In this document: one piece after another, positions 23,822-32,174 of the stretch
How the letters are laid out: each line of letters opens with the position of its first letter
Position numbering within the stretch: position 1 is the stretch's first letter
Source of the DNA: CALCKU01 sp964654665
Lineage (GTDB): Bacteria > Pseudomonadota > Alphaproteobacteria > Caulobacterales > Maricaulaceae
Direction of reading: 5' to 3'
Length of the DNA stretch: 64,000 bases
Assembly: GCA_964654665.1 (NCBI GenBank)
Contig: CAZZKV010000008.1
Location: forward strand, 34,632-98,631
Position numbers and translations under genes: made by a program
Notes under the pieces: generated by a model
What the model was told of the DNA's origin: nothing
What the model saw: the letters and a program-made list of their open reading frames with translations, nothing else
Database searches by the model: none

Positions 23822-24439
23822 ATGACGATAAATATCTGGCTTTCTTATGTTTTATTAGCGCTCACATTTTTGATAACACCCGGTATTAGCCATCTTCTTA
23901 TGCTATCAAATAGCGCAAGCTATGGCATACGCCGCTCACTCGCTACCGCTATGGGCGATTTAACGGCCAATACATTACAAATGTTCGCCGCCGGATTTGG
24001 TATGGCCGTTATTATAACCCAGGCACCTCACGTCTTTTTAACAATCAAATGGCTTGGCGTTGCTTATCTTGTTTATCTGGGGCTAAAAATGATCTTCACA
24101 AAAGTCGACATTGCAGCGCGAAAGACCGCTACAACTCGGCAGCTTTTCCTGCAAGGATTTGTAACCTCGGCATCAAATCCCAAAGCCATAATATTTTTTG
24201 CCGCCCTCTTCCCGCAATTCATAACGCCAGAGGCTGCTGTCTTTCCACAAGTTCTTATACTGACTGTAACCTATCTGGTATTGGATGGCAGTTTTTTGCT
24301 GCTTTACGGCTTGGGCGCAGAACGTCTCTCCAAATTCCTTAAACGGCAAAATATTATCGGTCCGATCAGTGGTTTATTCATCATCGGCGCGGCTATCCTG
24401 CTCGCGCGTAAATCCATTACAGGGACTAGCCCGCTTTAG
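23822..24439 (+). CDS. LysE family translocator
   Basis: 205 residues with six hydrophobic segments and the LysE/RhtB signature: T-P-G-I-S-H-L-L-M-L-S-N near residue 20 and G-F-V-T-S-A-S-N-P-K-A-I-I-F-F near 117. The family exports amino acids or related metabolites; the substrate is not predictable. It is the only plus-strand gene between ftsB and eno. It runs into eno tail to tail, with the last 14 bases of both genes overlapping. Confidence 0.9.
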   Translation: MTINIWLSYVLLALTFLITPGISHLLMLSNSASYGIRRSLATAMGDLTANTLQMFAAGFGMAVIITQAPHVFLTIKWLGVAYLVYLGLKMIFTKVDIAARKTATTRQLFLQGFVTSASNPKAIIFFAALFPQFITPEAAVFPQVLILTVTYLVLDGSFLLLYGLGAERLSKFLKRQNIIGPISGLFIIGAAILLARKSITGTSPL

Positions 24440-25709
24440 GTAAGACAGAGCGTCCGGCATAAACCGCCATTTCGCCCAATTGTTCTTCGATCCGCAAAAG
24501 CTGATTATATTTCGCTAACCGGTCAGAGCGCGCAAGGCTGCCTGTTTTAATCTGGCCGCAATTGGTTGCAACTGCAAGATCGGCAATCGTTGTATCGGCC
24601 GTTTCGCCAGAGCGGTGGCTCATTACGGCCGTAAACCCGGCCCGATGTGCCATATCAACCGCATCCAATGTTTCGCTCAATGACCCGATTTGATTGACTT
24701 TTATCAGGATAGAATTGGCACTGCCGTTTTCAATACCCGTTTTCAAACGCTTTGGATTTGTCACGAAAAGGTCGTCCCCCACCAATTGACAGGATCCACC
24801 AATACGATCAGTTAATGCTTTCCAACCCTCCCAATCATCTTCGTCCATACCATCTTCAATAGATATAATCGGGAACCGGCCGGTCAAGTCCGCCAGATAA
24901 TCGACAAATTGATCAGAGCTTAAAACCTTACCTTCGCCTTTAAGGTTATACTGGCCATTCTCATAAAATTCTGAGCTGGCCACATCCATGGCAAGATATA
25001 TATCTTCGCCCGCCTTGTACCCTGCCGCTTCGATCGCGCTCATGATATAGTCCAGAGCCGCTTCGGATGATGCTAGATTAGGGGCAAAGCCGCCCTCATC
25101 ACCCACATTGGTATTATGACCATCGGCCTTTAATTTGCTTTTTAGGGCATGGAACACTTCGGCGCCCATCCGTAGAGCTTCGCGAAAGCTGCTGGCCCCC
25201 ACTGGCATAATCATAAATTCTTGTACATCAATAGGGTTATCTGCATGTTCTCCGCCATTGATAATATTCATCATCGGCACCGGCAATGTCCGAGCATTAA
25301 CCCCGCCAACATAACGATAGAGCGGCGTCCCCATAGAATCCGCAACAGCCTTGGACAAAGCCAGAGACACACCCAAGATAGCATTGGCGCCAAGGCGGCC
25401 CTTATTGTGTGTGCCGTCCAGCGCAATCATAATTTCGTCTATACCACGCTGATTTTCGGCATCCAGACCTTCGATCGTATCGGCGATTTCTGTATTGACG
25501 TTGGATACAGCGGTTAAAACGCCCTTACCCAGATAACGGTCTTTGTCACCATCGCGCAGTTCCACGGCCTCATGCGCCCCCGTTGAAGCGCCGCTAGGAA
25601 CAGCGGCACGGCCAAACGCACCGTCTGAGAGGGTAATATCGACTTCGAGGGTCGGGTTGCCCCGGCTATCAAGGATCTCCCGGGCGAAAACTGTGTCTAT
25701 CTCAACCAT
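24426..25709 (-). CDS. eno: enolase
   Basis: 427 residues from the ATG at 25709, which has GGAGG exactly five bases upstream; the ATG four codons earlier has none. It interconverts 2-phosphoglycerate and phosphoenolpyruvate in glycolysis and has RNA-degradosome links in some bacteria. The N-terminal domain has R-E-I-L-D-S-R-G-N-P-T-L; the barrel carries S-I-E-D-G-M-D-E-D-D-W, the V-G-D-D-L-F-V-T-N metal-ligand Asp, and the catalytic block L-I-K-V-N-Q-I-G-S followed by S-H-R-S-G-E-T. It lies 27 bp after rpmF and may be co-transcribed with it. Confidence 0.98.
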   Translation of the reverse strand: MVEIDTVFAREILDSRGNPTLEVDITLSDGAFGRAAVPSGASTGAHEAVELRDGDKDRYLGKGVLTAVSNVNTEIADTIEGLDAENQRGIDEIMIALDGTHNKGRLGANAILGVSLALSKAVADSMGTPLYRYVGGVNARTLPVPMMNIINGGEHADNPIDVQEFMIMPVGASSFREALRMGAEVFHALKSKLKADGHNTNVGDEGGFAPNLASSEAALDYIMSAIEAAGYKAGEDIYLAMDVASSEFYENGQYNLKGEGKVLSSDQFVDYLADLTGRFPIISIEDGMDEDDWEGWKALTDRIGGSCQLVGDDLFVTNPKRLKTGIENGSANSILIKVNQIGSLSETLDAVDMAHRAGFTAVMSHRSGETADTTIADLAVATNCGQIKTGSLARSDRLAKYNQLLRIEEQLGEMAVYAGRSVLPKAG

Positions 25710-25736
25710 AGGAACCTCCAATAGGGGTCAAATATT

Positions 25737-25916
25737 TTAGTCTTTAGGGGTTAACACCTGACGTCCACGATATTTACCGGACTTAAGATCAATATGGTGT
25801 TGACGGCGTAATTCGCCGCTATCTTTGTCTTCCACATAATTAACAGCAGACAAACGGTCATGCGCGCGGCGCATACCACGGCGTGAATTTGAAATTTTAC
25901 TCTTAGGGACAGCCAT
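25737..25916 (-). CDS. rpmF: 50S ribosomal protein L32
   Basis: 59 residues from the ATG at 25916 (M-A-V-P-K-S-K-I-S), with GGAGG five bases upstream; a frame four codons longer is not used. Typical L32: basic N-terminus with R-R-G-M-R-R-A-H-D, then R-R-Q-H-H-I-D and G-K-Y-R-G-R-Q-V-L near the end. It lacks the paired cysteines of zinc-binding L32 forms, so it is the zinc-free type. Confidence 0.97.
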   Translation of the reverse strand: MAVPKSKISNSRRGMRRAHDRLSAVNYVEDKDSGELRRQHHIDLKSGKYRGRQVLTPKD

Positions 25917-25942
25917 CGGGGCCTCCATTTATACAATAACAA

Positions 25943-25967
25943 AGCGGCCTGACGCGTTCAGACCGCT
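25943..25967 (-). terminator. hairpin terminator after the symporter operon
   Basis: On the minus strand AGCGGTCTGA pairs with TCAGGCCGCT (one G-U) around ACGCG, followed by a short T-rich tract (TTGTTATTGT). It lies between the symporter stop (26125) and rpmF, so it could end symporter transcription. The T-tract is imperfect, so it may instead be an RNA element in the rpmF leader. Confidence 0.5.
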
Positions 25968-26124
25968 GATTTGCGCGGGCAATAACCGATTTACCGCAGA
26001 GCTTCAACCCTTATTGTCGTCCAAAGCACCCTCTTTATTTTGCCGCTATGGCAAACCCGCTCTTAAAACCGGGTTTCTGCGCCTTATACCACGATAAATT
26101 ACAGGAGGATAAAAAGGTCTGAGG

Positions 26125-27873
26125 TTACGATGCCTTGCGCTGGCCCGGAATACGGATGTCTTGCACCAAGTCTTGAATGTCCTGCGGTGGCGCTGGTGTC
26201 ATAAGGGAGATAATAACCCCGACACCAGCGGAAAGCCACATGAAAACAAACCCAATGCCTTCAGGGGAAACCCCTAAGAGCCATTGCTCGGCCACACCGC
26301 CGCCAAATTTAAAATAATAAATATAGCTAAATGTGGTAATGAGGCCCACCAGCATGGTTGCAATGGCCCCCTGCTTATTCATCCGTTTCCAGAAAATACC
26401 CAGAAAAATGACGGGAAACAAAGACGCAGCGGCCAAACCAAATGCAAAAGCGACAACTTGTGCTACAAAAGGCAATTGAGTGGCAAAAATACCTAATAAA
26501 CCTGCGGCCAAAACCGCACCCGCAGCCGCCACACGGGCTATGAGCATCTCCTGTTTTTCGCTCATATCCGGTTTAAATGTCCGTTTCATTAAATCATGGC
26601 TGACGGCTGAGGATATCACCATCAATAACCCGGCCGCAGTCGAAAGCGCTGCCGCCAAGCCGCCTGCAACAACAAGGCCGATAACCCATGCCGGAAGCTT
26701 GGCAATTTGCGGATTGGCTAGTACAAAAATGTCCCGATTAGGTGTGACTTCATTCGCTATGCCATCCGGCGCAGCCGGTCCGCGATATTGCATAATACCG
26801 TCACCGTTCAAATCTTCAAATTGCAGTAAGTCCGTTTTTTCCCAATCCTTATACCATCGCGGAACGGGCTTGCCCCCGCCTGCGATAATTTCGGCCGCAC
26901 GGGCGTCGTAATTTTCGGAATCTTGAATATATGTCGCCTCATTCACAGTGTCGATAAAATTAAACCGTGCAAAAGCCCCCACAGCAGGCGCCACAGTATA
27001 AAGCAGCGCAATAAACATCAAAGCCCAACCGGCAGACTTACGGGCGGCCTGTGCGGAACTAACCGTAAAAAAGCGGATAATAACATGCGGCAGCCCTGCA
27101 GTCCCAAACATAAGGGCCGCCGTAATGCAGAACACATCCATATTGGATTTAACCGTCGAGGTATATTCCGTAAACCCAAGGTCGGTGACAACCGTATTTA
27201 GTTTTTCCAACATGCCGATATCGGTACCGGCAGCCTTTCCGATAAACCCAAGCTGCGGGATAAAATTACCCGTAATTGCAAGCGACATAAATATTGCAGG
27301 GACAGTATAGGCAAAGATAAGCACCACATATTGCGCGACCTGCGTATAGGTAATACCTTTCATCCCGCCCAAGACAGCATACACAAATACAATAGCCATG
27401 CCGATGAGAATACCGACGTTAAAAGGCACTCCTAAAAAGCCGGAAAAAGCCACGCCAACACCTTTCATTTGTCCCGCAATATAGGTAAAGGAGACAAACA
27501 AGGCGCAAATCACCGCGATAATGCGGGCCGTTCTGGAATAATATCGATCTCCAACAAAATCCGGTACAGTAAATTTACCAAATTCCCGCAAAAATGGAGC
27601 CAGCAATAAAGCTAATAGCACATAGCCACCCGTCCATCCCATAAGGTAAACAGAACCGCCATAGCCTAAAAAGGCAATTAACCCAGCCATTGACAGGAAA
27701 GAGGCGGCGCTCATCCAGTCGGCTGCCGTGGCCATCCCGTTCACCATCGGATGAACATCATGTCCGGCCACATAGAAATCCTCGGTAGATTTCGCCCGGG
27801 ATCGAATAGCAATACCAATATATATCCCAAAGGTCAGGATAACGAAAAAATACGTCCAGAATGCCTGTCCCAT
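26125..27873 (-). CDS. sodium:solute symporter (acetate/ActP-like, DUF4212-associated type)
   Basis: 582 residues with about thirteen transmembrane segments of the SSS family. The N-terminus has S-T-E-D-F-Y-V-A-G-H, and W-M-S-A-A-S-F-L-S-M-A-G is the first unwound helix; an SSS core follows, with a large periplasmic loop at about 305-390. It resembles ActP-type acetate/pyruvate carriers of the subclass (VC_2705-like) that pairs with a DUF4212 small subunit. That subunit is encoded 2 bp upstream. AAAGG lies six bases before the ATG. The likely role is Na+-driven uptake of a short carboxylate such as acetate; the substrate is inference. Confidence 0.88.
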   Translation of the reverse strand: MGQAFWTYFFVILTFGIYIGIAIRSRAKSTEDFYVAGHDVHPMVNGMATAADWMSAASFLSMAGLIAFLGYGGSVYLMGWTGGYVLLALLLAPFLREFGKFTVPDFVGDRYYSRTARIIAVICALFVSFTYIAGQMKGVGVAFSGFLGVPFNVGILIGMAIVFVYAVLGGMKGITYTQVAQYVVLIFAYTVPAIFMSLAITGNFIPQLGFIGKAAGTDIGMLEKLNTVVTDLGFTEYTSTVKSNMDVFCITAALMFGTAGLPHVIIRFFTVSSAQAARKSAGWALMFIALLYTVAPAVGAFARFNFIDTVNEATYIQDSENYDARAAEIIAGGGKPVPRWYKDWEKTDLLQFEDLNGDGIMQYRGPAAPDGIANEVTPNRDIFVLANPQIAKLPAWVIGLVVAGGLAAALSTAAGLLMVISSAVSHDLMKRTFKPDMSEKQEMLIARVAAAGAVLAAGLLGIFATQLPFVAQVVAFAFGLAAASLFPVIFLGIFWKRMNKQGAIATMLVGLITTFSYIYYFKFGGGVAEQWLLGVSPEGIGFVFMWLSAGVGVIISLMTPAPPQDIQDLVQDIRIPGQRKAS

Positions 27874-27875
27874 GA

Positions 27876-28133
27876 TTAGCCTTTGACCCCGAATTTTTTC
27901 TCATATTGGGTCATTTTACGGCAATACACCACAATAAGAGCCAAGAAGACATAAATCGATCCGTTTTGGGCAAACCAGAACCCTAAAGGAGCCCGGCCTA
28001 TTGTAAAATTATCGAGGAAATCTCTGAACAAAATTCCGGCACCATAAGAGACCAAAAACCAAATGATCAACAACACAATGGTTAACCGTATCGTAGCCTT
28101 CCAATACCCTTCAGGGTCATAAGTATCATCCAT
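27876..28133 (-). CDS. DUF4212 sodium symporter small subunit
   Basis: 85 residues from the ATG at 28133, chosen because AAGGA lies six bases upstream; the frame stays open to 28208 but earlier Met codons are badly placed. Two transmembrane helices (about 12-33 and 51-72) with Y-W-K-A-T at the start of the first and F-W-F-A-Q-N-G-S-I-Y-V-F between them: the DUF4212 signature. Such proteins accompany a subclass of SSS symporters and presumably form a complex with them. The gene is 2 bp from its partner. Confidence 0.9.
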   Translation of the reverse strand: MDDTYDPEGYWKATIRLTIVLLIIWFLVSYGAGILFRDFLDNFTIGRAPLGFWFAQNGSIYVFLALIVVYCRKMTQYEKKFGVKG

Positions 28134-28173
28134 TTTCATTCCTTCCCCTTTTACGACGATCGCCCTTTTTAAA

Positions 28174-28440
28174 TTATTTTCGGGCAAACCGTTCCGCCAG
28201 TCCGACAAAAATAAGCCGTCCTGCGATAATGAAGCCGCCTATAATATAAAGTTCTCGCCATCCAAAACCGGGTTCCGTAAAGGCCTCAAAACCCCGCATA
28301 GAAAATATGAGCGTTAACAGCAGACCCAAAGCCACAAAAAGATGCGATTTCATACATATGCTTAACGCTTGCTTTGCCATCGGGTCAAGCATGAGCTCGA
28401 ATAATTTTGCCGCCATGTGAGCTAATAATGAGACCCTCAC
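28174..28440 (-). CDS. hypothetical small membrane protein
   Basis: Up to 88 residues from a GTG at 28440; an ATG at 28416 (80 residues) is the alternative, and neither has a clear ribosome-binding site. Two transmembrane segments (about 32-48, L-F-V-A-L-G-L-L-L-T-L-I-F, and 63-80, Y-I-I-G-G-F-I-I-A-G-R-L-I-F-V-G-L) with a basic tail R-F-A-R-K. No family recognised. It lies 40 bp upstream of the DUF4212 gene in the same direction, so it may head the symporter transcript. Confidence 0.55.
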   Translation of the reverse strand: MRVSLLAHMAAKLFELMLDPMAKQALSICMKSHLFVALGLLLTLIFSMRGFEAFTEPGFGWRELYIIGGFIIAGRLIFVGLAERFARK

Positions 28441-28527
28441 CCCTGCCCCTTTCCTATGGGGCTGTAAATATCACGGCAAACGCTTTTAAGTATAGCGCAC
28501 CTAAGAGAGCCCTGTTATACGGTATGT

Positions 28528-29349
28528 ATGAATTATATAGACGCTAAAGATGCCCCGGATATGCGCGACGGCGCAATAAAGCTGCATGGCGCGGATGGTT
28601 TTGCCGGAATGCGCAAAGCCGGACGGCTGGCCGCAGAATGCCTAGATATGCTCGTGCCTATGGTGCAGCCCGGTGTCAGCACAGCCGCCATTGACAAAGC
28701 TGCTTTTGAATTTGTGATGGATCATGGCGCTATCCCGGCCTGTCTTGGATATCGCGGTTATCAACATACAACCTGTACCTCAGTTAATCATGTGGTTTGT
28801 CACGGCATTCCTAATGATAAAGCGCTAAAAAATGGGGATAGTGTCAATATCGACGTAACTGTCATTGTCGATGGATGGCATGGGGATACGTCCCGTATGT
28901 ATCCAGTTGGCGAAATTAATCGCCGGACTGAACGGCTAATCAATATTACCTATGATAGTTTAATGCTGGGTATTGCCGCTGCCAAGCCCGGCAATACAAC
29001 GGGCGATATTGGCCATGCTATTCAAAAATTTGCTGAAGGCGAACGCTGTTCTGTGGTTGAAGATTTTTGCGGGCATGGGCTGGGACGGCTCTTTCATGAC
29101 AGTCCCAATATTTTGCATTTTGGCCGACCTGGCGAAGGCGAAACCCTGCGCGAAGGCATGTTTTTTACAATAGAGCCTATGATCAATCTTGGGCGGCCCG
29201 ATGTAAAAATTCTCTCTGATGGCTGGACCGCCGTGACGCGCGATAAAAAATTAACAGCCCAATTTGAACATTCAATTGGCATTACCCAAGATGGGTGTGA
29301 AATTTTCACGCAAAGCCCCGCTGGGTTAAACCGCCCGCCCTATCGCTAA
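28528..29349 (+). CDS. map: methionine aminopeptidase, type I
   Basis: 273 residues. It removes the initiator Met from new proteins. All metal ligands of the pita-bread fold are visible: D109 (N-I-D-V-T), D120 (H-G-D-T-S-R), H183 (C-G-H-G-L-G), E216 (F-T-I-E-P-M) and E247 (Q-F-E-H-S). H92 in V-C-H-G-I-P is the substrate-binding His. The N-terminus has about 15 residues more than E. coli Map. It is followed after 2 bp by radC. Confidence 0.96.
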   Translation: MNYIDAKDAPDMRDGAIKLHGADGFAGMRKAGRLAAECLDMLVPMVQPGVSTAAIDKAAFEFVMDHGAIPACLGYRGYQHTTCTSVNHVVCHGIPNDKALKNGDSVNIDVTVIVDGWHGDTSRMYPVGEINRRTERLINITYDSLMLGIAAAKPGNTTGDIGHAIQKFAEGERCSVVEDFCGHGLGRLFHDSPNILHFGRPGEGETLREGMFFTIEPMINLGRPDVKILSDGWTAVTRDKKLTAQFEHSIGITQDGCEIFTQSPAGLNRPPYR

Positions 29350-29351
29350 CC

Positions 29352-30044
29352 TTGACGAAAGAAGCGCAACCCAAACCCCATTACCACGGTCATCGTGACC
29401 GTTTACGCGATCGATTTTCTAATGGCGGCATCGCCGCTCTCGCCGATTATGAATTACTTGAACTCTATCTCTTTCGGTCTATTCCGCGCCGAGATGTCAA
29501 ACCCATTGCCAAAGAGCTCATCACGAAATTCGGAAATTTTTCAGAAGTCATTGCGGCGCCTGTTGATCGCCTCACCGAAGTCAAAGGGATTAGCGAAAAG
29601 GTTGCGCTAGATTTAAAAATACTCAAGGCCGCCGCAACAAAATTAGGTCAAGAAAGCGTTTTGGGACGCTCTGTTTTATCCTCTTGGACTGCTCTGCTCG
29701 ACTATTGCCGCAGCGCCATGCAGTTTGAAACCAAAGAACAATTCAGGGTCTTATTTTTAGACCGGAAAAACAGGCTTATCGCCGATGAAGTTTTAGGCCA
29801 TGGTACCGTTGACCGGGCTCCCGTTTATCCGCGCGAAATATTGGGGCGGGCGATAGAGCTTGGGGCCACAGCCATCATTCTGGTTCATAATCATCCGTCC
29901 GGCGACCCAACACCCAGCCAGTCCGATTTGGACATGACAAAAAACATCGTCACCGCCGCTAAACCGCTGGGTGTTGCTGTTCATGATCATCTCATCATTG
30001 GACGTGATAATATTGCCAGTTTTCGAACGTTAGGTCTAATGTGA
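29352..30044 (+). CDS. radC: RadC family JAMM-domain protein
   Basis: 230 residues starting at a TTG two bases after the map stop; no ATG is available nearby. The N-terminal helix-hairpin-helix region (about 10-95, L-L-E-L-Y-L-F, G-N-F-S-E-V, V-K-G-I-S-E-K-V-A) is followed by the MPN/JAMM domain with V-H-N-H-P-S-G-D-P-x-P-S-x-S-D, which holds the zinc-binding His-His-Asp set. The family was named for DNA repair, but that phenotype was later withdrawn for E. coli; its true role is unclear. Confidence 0.95.
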   Translation: MTKEAQPKPHYHGHRDRLRDRFSNGGIAALADYELLELYLFRSIPRRDVKPIAKELITKFGNFSEVIAAPVDRLTEVKGISEKVALDLKILKAAATKLGQESVLGRSVLSSWTALLDYCRSAMQFETKEQFRVLFLDRKNRLIADEVLGHGTVDRAPVYPREILGRAIELGATAIILVHNHPSGDPTPSQSDLDMTKNIVTAAKPLGVAVHDHLIIGRDNIASFRTLGLM

Positions 30045-30126
30045 CTTGTTAACAACAGTCGCCTAATCCGTGCTTGACCTATGGATTTCTTTGTTCTCAA
30101 TTGCAGAAAAATAAATGGGGATTCTC

Positions 30127-31452
30127 ATGGATAATAACGACAATAAAACACCACATAAAAACTATCGAACCTTTGTCCTTTTACTCCTGACACTTGTTTA
30201 CGGATTTAATTTCATTGACCGTCAGATTGTTGGCATACTCGCCCCTTTTATTCAAGCTGACCTCGGCCTGACAAACACACAACTTGGTCTATTGATCGGG
30301 CTGGCTTTTGCGGTGCTCTATACTGTTGTTGGCATTCCCATTGCCCTTTTTGCGGATCGCATGAACCGCGTTAATATTGTGGCCTTTTCACTGGCATTAT
30401 GGAGCGGATTTACAGCTCTGACAGGCTTGGCCAATAACTTCGTACAAATCGGGTTAGCCCGTATGGGGGTTGGCATTGGTGAAGCGGGCGGCTCTCCGCC
30501 CTCGCATTCCATTATATCGGATCTCTATCCCAAAAACGAACGCGCCGGCGCACTGGGCGTTTATGCCCTTGGCATTCCATTTGGCATAATGGCCGCTTAT
30601 TTTGTCACAGCCAGTCTCATGGGGAAAGATCCCAATCAGGTCGATTGGCGGAAAATTTTTATCATTTTGGGCCTTGTCGGGATAGGATTGGCGGTCATTG
30701 TCCGTATAGTCATCCGTGAACCCAAACGGGGGTCTCAAGAAATTGTCGCAGGCGGAGAGATTGTAAAACGCTCTTTTGGTAAAAACTTAGCAACGCTTCT
30801 GACGATTCCCTCTTGGTGGTTTATGGCTTTTGGTATCGCCTTTGCGTCATTTGCCTCATATGCTTTTAATGGCTTTCAAACTAAATATGTGCGCTTGCTC
30901 GACCCTGATTATGATTTCCGACAAGTTATTATAATCCTCGGCATTATCAATGGTGTTGCCTATGCGGGCGGCACTTATCTTGGAGCGAAATTAGCGGATA
31001 AATGGGGGGAAAAAGACCTTCGGGCCTATGGGTGGGTTCCCGCCTTGGCCATTTGTATCGCTCTACCGTCAGGCATTGCCTCATTCTGGGTTGGCTCTGT
31101 TAATGCCCATTTGGTCTGCGCCGCAATATTACTCTCAGTCCTAGGCGCCTATCTTGGGCCTAGCTTTGCCATTGCCCAAACACTCGCCCCTATTCATATG
31201 CGCGCGCTTTCAACAGCGCTTTTCTTCTTTATTTTGAATATGATAGCCCTTGGCGGCGGGCCATCATTTGCAGGCACAATGATCGATGTCTTCGAAAAAG
31301 CCGGTCATAGTTCTGTTCATGCTACCCGGCTAGCTATGACTGCGACATGCGGCGCTTTCGTTATCGGGATTGCGTTTTTCCTTCTCGCAACACTCACATT
31401 GCGTAAAGATTGGGCCGCTGCCGAAGTTCGCAACGAATCCTCGAATAATTAG
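30127..31452 (+). CDS. MFS transporter, spinster-like
   Basis: 441 residues from the ATG at 30127, preceded by GGGGA at suitable spacing; the ATG four codons earlier is possible. Twelve transmembrane segments. Helix 1 carries Y-G-F-N-F-I-D-R-Q-I-V-G-I-L, and the helix 2-3 loop has the MFS motif A-D-R-M-N-R. G-I-G-E-A-G-G-S-P-P near residue 115 is typical of spinster-type bacterial carriers. These are proton-linked carriers of lipid-like or other organic molecules; the substrate is unknown. It ends before a strong terminator. Confidence 0.88.
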   Translation: MDNNDNKTPHKNYRTFVLLLLTLVYGFNFIDRQIVGILAPFIQADLGLTNTQLGLLIGLAFAVLYTVVGIPIALFADRMNRVNIVAFSLALWSGFTALTGLANNFVQIGLARMGVGIGEAGGSPPSHSIISDLYPKNERAGALGVYALGIPFGIMAAYFVTASLMGKDPNQVDWRKIFIILGLVGIGLAVIVRIVIREPKRGSQEIVAGGEIVKRSFGKNLATLLTIPSWWFMAFGIAFASFASYAFNGFQTKYVRLLDPDYDFRQVIIILGIINGVAYAGGTYLGAKLADKWGEKDLRAYGWVPALAICIALPSGIASFWVGSVNAHLVCAAILLSVLGAYLGPSFAIAQTLAPIHMRALSTALFFFILNMIALGGGPSFAGTMIDVFEKAGHSSVHATRLAMTATCGAFVIGIAFFLLATLTLRKDWAAAEVRNESSNN

Positions 31453-31513
31453 GCCATAAATAACGAAGCCCTGCATACCGAAACTTTTGGTAATAAGAGC
31501 TCGAAGAGGCTAT

Positions 31514-31541
31514 AAAAAACCCCGAACAACCGGGGTTTTTT
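31514..31541. terminator. bidirectional Rho-independent terminator
   Basis: A6 then CCCCG pairs with CGGGG then T6 around the loop AACAAC. The hairpin plus T-tract is symmetric, so it can stop transcription of the MFS gene (plus strand) and of the small minus-strand ORF ending at 31560. It is the clearest terminator in the window. Confidence 0.9.
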
Positions 31542-31559
31542 ACTTAAAATGCCAGGTGT

Positions 31560-31718
31560 TTAAAACGCGCGGTTAGCCCGGCGATCTGACCGTGCATTCC
31601 GGCGAAGTAAAAGACTTTGATGTCCCGCATCGCGAGCGCCGCGAGTGTGACGCGGCGTTGCACCAAAGGGTTTTTTGGTTACAGCGTTAAATTCTGTTCC
31701 TGTAAATCGTGATGTCAT
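31560..31718 (-). CDS. small basic protein (52 aa), hypothetical
   Basis: 52 residues from the ATG at 31718, which has GGAG six bases upstream; the frame is open to 31748 but without a site. Very basic: R-H-T-R-G-A-R, L-L-L-R-R-N-A-R-S-D-R-R-A-N-R. No transmembrane segment, no family recognised. The bidirectional terminator starts 18 bases after its stop, which supports it as a real transcription unit. It could bind nucleic acid or the ribosome (guess from charge only). Confidence 0.5.
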   Translation of the reverse strand: MTSRFTGTEFNAVTKKPFGATPRHTRGARDAGHQSLLLRRNARSDRRANRAF

Positions 31719-31872
31719 TGTCATCTCCACATAAAAACCGAACCCCATGTCCGGTTATTGAGTTGCAAGTGGAAAATAGGCACTCTGCACCAATATAGAA
31801 CCGATATGCCCTTCTATGAGCTATGCAAAAATGCAAAGCCTTGAAAACAATTCCTTAAGACTTGCCGATATT

Positions 31873-32055
31873 CTATTGCAGATTATCCGGTATTCTATCA
31901 TCTTGTGGCCTATGAAACCGGGATTGCGGAGGATATTCAAAATCAAGAATATCTTCGGCAGGCAGCTGGTCATGTGTAGATTTAGCTTTTTTCATAGCTA
32001 TATCGGGCCCACTCTGCGGCGAGCCAAAAATGGATTTTATAAACCTTAAAGGCAT
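31873..32055 (-). CDS. small hypothetical protein (60 aa)
   Basis: 60 residues with GGAG six bases before the ATG at 32055. Basic start (M-P-L-R-F-I-K-S-I-F-G), then a mixed polar body ending in D-I-L-D-F-E-Y-P-P-Q-S-R-F. No family recognised. It reads toward the 52-residue ORF, 154 bp away, and the two might share a transcript. A plus-strand frame covers the same DNA (31816-32049) but has no ribosome-binding site. Confidence 0.4.
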   Translation of the reverse strand: MPLRFIKSIFGSPQSGPDIAMKKAKSTHDQLPAEDILDFEYPPQSRFHRPQDDRIPDNLQ

Positions 32056-32174
32056 GTTGCGCTCCGATACGGCCCACAGCCGGACGCTTAAGATATCATA
32101 TAATGGTTCCCTTTTTAAGGGCGGCTGGTAAGAAAAGACTTATTAATCTATCAAACATTGGCGAAGGCTCTGAA

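Noticed and set aside
24426..24439. Overlapping ends of lysE and eno as a sign of frameshift or truncation
   Set aside because: Both proteins have normal length and C-termini; it is a simple 14-base tail-to-tail overlap.
31816..32049. 77-residue plus-strand ORF
   Set aside because: No ribosome-binding site and no recognisable domain; the minus-strand 60-residue ORF over the same DNA has a good site.
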